A stretch of DNA of 64,000 nt from Cycas panzhihuaensis (Eukaryota > Cycadophyta): positions 163,687,741 through 163,751,740 of the forward strand of contig CM041465.1 in NCBI GenBank assembly GCA_023213395.1, read 5' to 3'. This document shows, piece by piece, positions 57,901-64,000 of the stretch; position 1 is the first letter of the stretch, and each line of letters opens with the position of its first letter. The position numbers were made by a program, and so were the translations under genes. Under the pieces are notes generated by a model that worked only from the letters and a program-made list of their open reading frames with translations, searched no databases and was not told where the DNA came from.

Positions 57901-58478
57901 TTCCACTAACGTTCCCTTTCACTGGCAGGAGGAAGATCCTTAGGATCAAACAAGATAATGGGTCCACCACCTTGGGTGACACCCAAAGCATGAACCAGCG
58001 CATCACTCGATCTTAAAGCTTCCAGGAGGAGGGCCCGCTACTTGAGACAACTCCTCAGAACGTCCATCAAGGACATTCCTATGGCAACCGTATAAAGCTC
58101 GTCCACGATAGAGAAGGGCTTACCCTTCCCGGTAGGTTGGGTAAGCGCCCTTCGGAAATCGTAACGACCCGGGAGTACAAGAATGGCCTTGGGAAAGAAA
58201 GGGATTTTCGGGGGAAGGTTCTCCAGAAGAGGGTTGGAAGGAGCGGAAGAACAGGAAGCTCCCGCCGCTTCCTTGGCGGCTTGAGATCATGTAAGGGCGT
58301 GGACGAGAGTTGCTTCGAGCAACTGGATCACCTTCTTCCCCTTGTTCCGGGGTCGCGAAGGTGACGGGGTGCGACGGCTAGGAGAACGAGAAGAAGAAGA
58401 CGAGTTCCGAGCGCCCTTCCCTTTGTCGCAGGAAGGACGGGGATCAGGCGATCTTCCTCGGTTCTGGTTGTTCTTGGT

Positions 58479-59579
58479 TTAGGTGTTGCGATCACGTTCC
58501 CCATGTTTAGGGAATGGATCATTGTGAATTGGTTGATCCAAATTAGGCCTTGAGGCCCGTTTGGGGGAAGAATCGCGTCGAGGGACATCCTTAGGATGCT
58601 GGGCCCTACAACGCGAATCGTCGTGGAAGCACTCCCCATGAACAGAGCACCACTTCTTCTCAAGTGGAAGGTCAGACCTTCTTGCTTGAGAGGACTGGGC
58701 ATTCCCATTCCTGGGAAGAGAAGCTTGGGTAGTTTGTTGGACTTGTTTGTTGGACATAGGGGATGAAGGGTCTTGAAGCTTGAGTTCCTTCATCGTACGC
58801 TCGAATGAGCATATGGCTGATGTGAGAGGGTCTAAATTCCTCTCGGTCAGATGAGAGGAAGACCGAGTAGGTTGTGAAGGTTTAGTGTCCTTGGTTGGGG
58901 GTGGTGCCTCACGACGCTGTGAGGGGTTAAAAGGTTTCTTGAGACCAGCTTGGATCTCAATAGCCTCCAACGGTAAACACTTGGTGATCGCAGAGTCACA
59001 TGTGGTAGCCCCCATCTTGAGAACTTCCACATGAACTTTAGGATGAAGTGCATTGACGAACATGTCTCGCTTTAACTCCTCGGGCAATGTTACCTTAGTG
59101 GAGTGAAGCAAGTCGTGGAATCGCTGCATAAAGTCACGATTCATCTCATCGTGACCTTGTTTGAGCGAAAGAAGGGATTTCATTCTGCTCTCGAATGGAC
59201 AGGCTACATCAAAATAGTTGATGAACTCGTCCACCAATTGTTGGAATGAATGGATAGAATGGGCAGGGAGACGGTAGAACCACTTGAGGGCGTCGCACTA
59301 CAAGGATCGCAGGAATAGTTTCATTAAAATGTGGTTGTAAGCCCAGTAATCGATGCATGCCATAGAAAAACTACGCACATGCTCCATCGGGTCTTGCGAC
59401 AAAGTTCCGTCGAACCTAGGAACTTCAGGGGGATGAGGCGGCAAGTTGGTCCTTAACGCCTCAACAGAAAGAGGGGTTGACCTAAAGTCCATGAAGGGGC
59501 GTGCCCTTACCTGGACCGTAGGATCAACACACGTCGAAGTAGGTAATGCACAAGGAGTGGATGGGGGTGGGACACCCAT
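58479..59579 (-). pseudogene. Tat gag core
   Basis: Retrotransposon gag domain: PEVPRFDGTLSQDPMEHVRS, a TAG where Q precedes CDALKWFYRLP, then FINYFDVACPFESRMKSLLS, LKQGHDEMNRDFMQRFHDLL and EELKRDMFVNALHPKV. A zinc-binding motif, WCSVHGECFHDDSRC (C-x2-H-x4-H-x4-C), lies near 58640. It forms the virus-like particle. One stop at about 59297 and a frameshift after GERDRNT break the link to protease. Confidence 0.85.
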
Positions 59580-60631
59580 CCCTCCTTAAGGAAACGCCCC
59601 TTGCTGAAAAGAGGCGTGGGGGTAGGTGCCTTCGAAGGGAGTCAGATTCCCTTGCGAAGGCACAACGGATGGAATTGCATTGGATGATGGGAAAGAGGGA
59701 TGTGGAACCAGGTTTTGCCCATATGGGCCACCCGTAGGTGGAGCGATCCCATATGGGTGTAGCGGGTCCACCCATAAGCGGAAGGCGACTTCCTCTGCCC
59801 CTAAGGTTGAGAAGTATACCATGGGGGAACGTAGAAGGAAGCACCAACGTGTTGGGTTTGAGAATGCACAGGAGTGGATCCCACATGACTAGTGGTTGGA
59901 ATGGTAGTAGGACTAGTGGCCCTATTAGGAGCAACATGCGCCACATTAGGGGATGGCACATTGGTTTGGTTAGGGATGGGTATGCTAACCTTCAATTGAG
60001 GGAAAGACATACCACGGGGAGATCCTGAAACACTAGGACCTTGATGGGAAATGGAAGGCGCAACGCGTGCCCCCATTGCGAAAATAGGAAACAAGTGGGA
60101 CACACGTGTAGGCACAAAGGGATTTGTTGTCAAAGGAAGAGTAGATGAGGATGAGGCATGCAGGGGAGGAGCGGAAGAGAAAGAGGCTCCTCCACGAAGG
60201 GCACCCTCAAGCCATCCAGGATGCGGTTGCAAGCATGTCGCACAACGACACTCATTGAGAGCTTCAACTACGTCAATAGGAGGAGTCCCTACATACTCAT
60301 AAGAGGTGATGGGGACCTCGAATAGAGTAGGTTCCTCAGAATACTCCTCGTAAGAGTTGCCAACTGTGTGGCAAGTCTCAAGAGGAATGGATCCCTCTAC
60401 CGCGTGGGTAAAGGGATGGACATCAAGTGAAAGGTGCTGGTCACTTAGGTAATAAAGGGGGTCATCACCCGCTTGGGTGGACCCAGGAATAGAAGAGGGA
60501 ATGGCATGGGTTTCCAAGGTTGAAGTATGATAGGCCCAATCGAAAGAGTATCCCTCCATAGTCAGATCAGAATCTGATGAAGGAAGAGGGTGATACTCAG
60601 GGTCTTCTAACAATGGAGGTAAACCGCACAA
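59580..60631 (-). pseudogene. Tat gag N-terminal region
   Basis: Open for 276 codons from 60631 (MCGLPPLLEDPEYHPLPSSD). It is Pro/Ser/Thr-rich without a recognised fold, as is common upstream of the gag core in long Tat elements. Overlapping frames at 59524-59961 suggest a shift before the core. Confidence 0.6.
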
Positions 60632-60806
60632 GCGACGAGAAAAGCGTCACATACGAGATCAACCAACAATGTTAGGGAAAGAGAGAGAACGATAAAACAC
60701 ACGCGTTGGGGGCTGCCCAACGTAGAGATCGAAATAGGTATAAAAGGATCACAAGAAGGTAGCAAAACCAATGGAAGAGAGCAAAAACTAGCTCCCTTAC
60801 TGGCAG

Positions 60807-60824
60807 TCCCCAGTGGAGTCGCCA
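60807..60824 (-). other. Tat primer-binding site
   Basis: The minus strand reads TGGCGACTCCACTGGGGA one base inside the 5' LTR. This is not the iMet type. From memory it is the form found in Ogre/Tat elements, said to match a tRNA-Arg 3' end; I could not check it. Confidence 0.8.
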
Positions 60825-60825
60825 G

Positions 60826-63384
60826 TGGATGCACATCTACGGGATGGTTACCTAACTGATAGGAATGGTGAGTGTGAGTAGTGATACAACTGAGGGCAGA
60901 ACCTATGAGGAAGATAACTACCATGCAGAGCGCCCCGTGCGCCGAAGCGCGAGTTCAAGATCTGCAATGGAGTATGGCTACTATCGAGTGACCCTTCACC
61001 ACTTCGAATAAAGGGTGAAGATGCGTAAGAAGAACCTGGGTTGACCTATGGACGGGACCCTCCCACCCTTGGGTGGTCGGAAGGGGAAGGAGAAGATCCA
61101 AGGAACACAAGTCAAAGGTGCGCCTAAATAAGCTAACAAGCAACGAGGGAAGCGAGAGGCTTATACAGCTAAGAGGAGAAGAGGAAAGGTAGAGGAGGGG
61201 AGTTCCTATAACTTTCCCTATGGATAGCAAGAATATTTGTAATAAAGCGAATGAAATGTAACCAAATACAACACTAGATTTCAATTTTTACTCTTCAATG
61301 TGCTAATTACTAAAGAAGAAGCAAAAAGGAAAATAAAGGCGGTAACGATGCAAGAGTAGAATGTGCACCTGGACCGAGGGTGTGCGTGATGAAGACCTCC
61401 CCCGAAGAGCACCAAGCTACTCCACATGGCACGTTGGATGCGAGATGTTGCGGTGGATGAAAATGGGGCTTCCTTACCTTCCCCGGAAAATCAAATGCAA
61501 TGCCAAAGGAAGAAAGGAAACGAAAGCTAATAAATAAAAGAGAGCGCGAAAGCACAATGGATACAAGAGAGCTTATTGGCACCGGGACTAGCGGACAATA
61601 TCCTCCATGTTCCCCAAATACCTGCAAGCAAGGTAAACTCTCCCTTCCCGGTGGAAGGATACCAACATGCAATACAAGATTCTAACGATATATATATATA
61701 GACGATGTAAATGTGAATCTAGATACTCATGCGTTAGTATCAATCCAACAAAGAAAGTACATAAAAGAGAGTGACCCAAGTGAAAGTGAATAACCGGTGA
61801 GCCTCGGAGTGGCCCACCTCCCACAAATGATGCCCTAACCACCCCTCAAGAGCCACAAGGCAGCGAGGATAAAGTGGAGAGCAAGGGCTGGAAACGGCAA
61901 CCAAGAGGCAAAGAGGTGCCAAGGAAAACCTACGACAGACCGGGGTGCTATGAAGAGCAAACCGGGCAACCGGGAAGAGAATTAGGCAAAAACTAGCGGT
62001 TGGGACTTATGGGTGCTACCCAAACCTAAACAAAGATCCCCAAATCAGCGCTGCAACTCGTGACAACACTGGTTTGGGAAGCCAAAAGAGGGCCTACAAA
62101 CCCTAGCTTGCATGCCAAGAGCAACACAAAGCGAGAGGGAGGCTTTGGAGGGCCTAAAGCCGCTTAGGGAGCATGGAAGGTGGTACGGAATCCACCCAGC
62201 TCCTATCCAAAGCCTATGCCAACCCTCAACACTGCTGCCTTGAACAGCAAACGCAGTCAAGAGGCACAGAAGCAATGGCAAAACAGCCGACTAAAAGGAC
62301 AGGGGCCAAACTCACATAAGCTAGCAAAGAGCAAACAAAATAGAATATGAATATCACAAGAAAAACCATGCAAAACAAGGAGTACCTAAGTGAGGGAGGC
62401 AAGGGACTTGCCTCAGCCAAAGAACAGCAAAGAGGGGCTGAGAAATTAGCCCAAATCTGGAGTAGAGTAGGTTTGAGACCCTGCTAAGGGGGTTGGAAGG
62501 GAAACCCCTGCACTTGAAGCACTTGTGGCCTGCCTGAGCAAAGATCTACTGGAGCCACTCCAAGGAGCCCTCTCCAAGGTGCATGAGGGGCTGGGAGAAT
62601 GTCCTAGCCACACCAAAGGAGAGCAAGGCGCTGGTAGAGGGACGCAGTCCAAGAATGAGCAGAGAAAAAGAGGGAAGAGCAGAGCAGAATGATGTTTCCT
62701 TGAGAGCAAATCCAAAAGTGAGCCAAAGAATCCATTGAAAATGAGTCAAAAATGGCTTAAATACTCAGGCCAAACCCTAAAGCGAGCAATTAGGGCACGG
62801 ATGGGAGAGAGTTAAGTCACAAGCCACGTGGCAGTTTTGCAATAAATGCAAAATTGCCACGGCGGATTTTAAAAAATAAATTGTGACAGTCGTACCGCCG
62901 CAAATCCCGTGGTACCGCGAATATTCCAGCAGACGAACCCGAGGCAAAATAAGTCCCGGCCACCGGTGAGGCAGATGACAAAAAAGGCCAATTGGGGGCT
63001 AAAACACCTACCCGGGGGCAAACAAGCCAACAAATGGGTCCAAAGGAGCAAAAATAGGGCTCGATCAAGGTGGCAAGTTGACCAAACGATGATGGGGCAT
63101 CACACGGGCAAAGGTGGCGCGAACCTAGTGGATCTTAAGGCTAGGACGGTAGATGCGGGAAGTGACGCGGCCACCAGGGTGCCACACCCGCTTGGAGTAT
63201 ACCCCTGCTATAGTCGTCATAGGCTAAAATGAGTGTGGACGACGACAAAGTCGCCCACAAAGCAACACACACATGCAGACATGCAAGCAAACACTCATCA
63301 AATGAAAGCGATGACAATGCGAGAAACATACCTACACTTACCTGAGTCGGTGATTCTGTATCCATTCCCAGAAGCCGGGAAATA
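60826..63384 (-). repeat. Tat element 5' LTR
   Basis: 2559 bp; plus strand TGGATGCACATC to GGGAAATA (CA changed to TA). Colinear with the 3' LTR apart from small indels, for example 8 bp near 62187. Confidence 0.9.
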
Positions 63385-63507
63385 ATCAATATATAGGATA
63401 ATAAGAATTCAATAGTTACAATGTATATACCAGAGAACTCCCTAATGCCAATGATAATAGTTTTTCCTCCCAACGAATCTAGAAAAACCCTAAGCATTTA
63501 TATAGAG
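63385..63507 (+). pseudogene. Block D/E ORF, right part after the Tat insertion
   Basis: Starts with the target duplication ATCAA and resumes with the segment IPENSLMPMIIVF. Ends in TATATAG, then AG and a Y LTR, the same E-to-Y junction as at 2041-2047. Confidence 0.6.
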
Positions 63508-64000
63508 TGTTATCAAAACTAACAATGCTAATGGGAAGTAAAATATTGTTAAGAGGGAATTGAATATAATAAAAAGTCGAAGATGTGACTATGGACATAG
63601 AAGCCATCAAATTGTGGCTAAGAGGGATGTATAATTAAGGGGATTCTTAATCACTCCAGTGCCAATTTTGACTATTTTCCCTTCAAAGGTGATAGGTAAT
63701 AAGGAAAGAATGGTAATAGCCATGTGATGGAATCTTGCAAAAATAAATTCATATAAATGAATCAACAAAATAGGTTTGAGCCAATTACAATCATACAAGG
63801 AAATTCGTAAAAGATTGTGCACTAGATTTGCAAGGCAGAAATCACTTTAGGGTAGAAAACCACCTCAAAAAGTCATAATATATTTCCATCAAATTGCATT
63901 GCATATAATATTCTATCCATCCTTTCATGTAAGGAGAAGATATTATATTCATCCATCATGTGGATAATAATCTTTTAATGGACTTTATAATTAGTTAGAT
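63508..64000 (-). mobile_element. Copia Y 3' LTR, copy 8 (cut by window end)
   Basis: Begins TGTTATCAAAAC and is colinear with 2047-2540. The window ends before its PPT. Confidence 0.7.

Larger units (their letters stand above)
46901..63384 (-). mobile_element. Tat-lineage Ty3/gypsy element, 16.5 kb
   Basis: Complete element with 5' LTR 60826-63384, 3' LTR 46901-49449 and target duplication ATCAA (46896-46900, 63385-63389). Sense order on the minus strand is PBS, gag, protease, RT, native RNase H, integrase, a 3.6-kb region with an antisense PMD gene, an archaeal-type RNase H, then the 3' LTR. Size, RT sequence (INNACPKDNF, FSGYNQI, MPFGLKNAGATYQRAM), PBS and extra ORFs place it in the Tat/Ogre lineage. 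It is visibly G+C-richer than its AT-rich flanks. Stops and a lost integrase Asp make this copy non-autonomous. Confidence 0.9.

Noticed and set aside
1-64000. CRISPR array, rRNA genes, prokaryotic operons, centromeric satellite
   Set aside because: No regularly spaced short repeats, no rRNA-like stretches, and no short tandem satellite; the repeats present are kilobase-scale transposon units and microsatellites.

Overview
This window looks like nuclear DNA of a flowering plant. It is a repeat-rich, AT-rich intergenic landscape built of retrotransposons inserted into one another. The plant assignment rests on four things: plant-type Ty1/copia and Ty3/gypsy (Tat lineage) elements, tRNA-iMet-type primer-binding sites, a plant mobile domain (PMD) reading frame, and fragments of an AFC-type LAMMER protein kinase. 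I see no intact host gene, no rRNA or tRNA gene and no CRISPR array. The species cannot be told from the sequence.

Layout. Bases 1-20300 are a mosaic of old copia pieces. The commonest is a minus-strand copia 3' end, here called Y: a 556-600 bp LTR, then a polypurine tract (PPT), then RNase H. In most copies Y is fused to a block called D/E, which carries an unidentified 198-codon reading frame on the plus strand. D/E is followed by a conserved block (F/G) and a fragment of the AFC kinase gene. Other copia remnants are W (about 4.9-6.1 kb, minus), V (6.1-8.1 kb, minus) and Z (18.7-20.2 kb, plus). A tandem pair of Y plus a second block (H) fills 8.5-13.8 kb. A full copia element, X1 (21368-33139, plus), contains two nested insertions: a 2.76-kb gypsy solo LTR with a perfect 5-bp target duplication, and a 2.6-kb gag-only non-autonomous LTR element. 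The Y-D/E-F/G-AFC unit returns at 33.1-36.4 kb. A second X copy, X2 (36.4-42.5 kb), is followed by further Y-D/E units to 46.9 kb.

Bases 46901-63384 are one 16.5-kb Tat-lineage Ty3/gypsy element on the minus strand, inserted into a D/E block with the 5-bp duplication ATCAA. It has 2.55-kb LTRs, a PBS, gag, protease, RT, a degenerate native RNase H and an integrase. Between the integrase and the 3' LTR it carries two extra genes: an antisense (plus-strand) PMD gene with an apparent 110-bp intron and its own TATA box, and an intact archaeal-type RNase H next to the 3' LTR. This element is much richer in G+C than its surroundings and is the most interesting object here.

How it fits together. 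Every coding region except the archaeal-type RNase H reading frame has stops or frameshifts, and many of the stops look like C-to-T changes, as expected for methylated plant repeats. The region appears to have grown by LTR-element insertion, by joining of unrelated repeats at 3-4 bp microhomologies, and by later tandem and segmental duplication of the chimeras. The Tat element arrived last at its site, because it splits a unit whose uninterrupted counterpart lies at about 0.4-2.1 kb.
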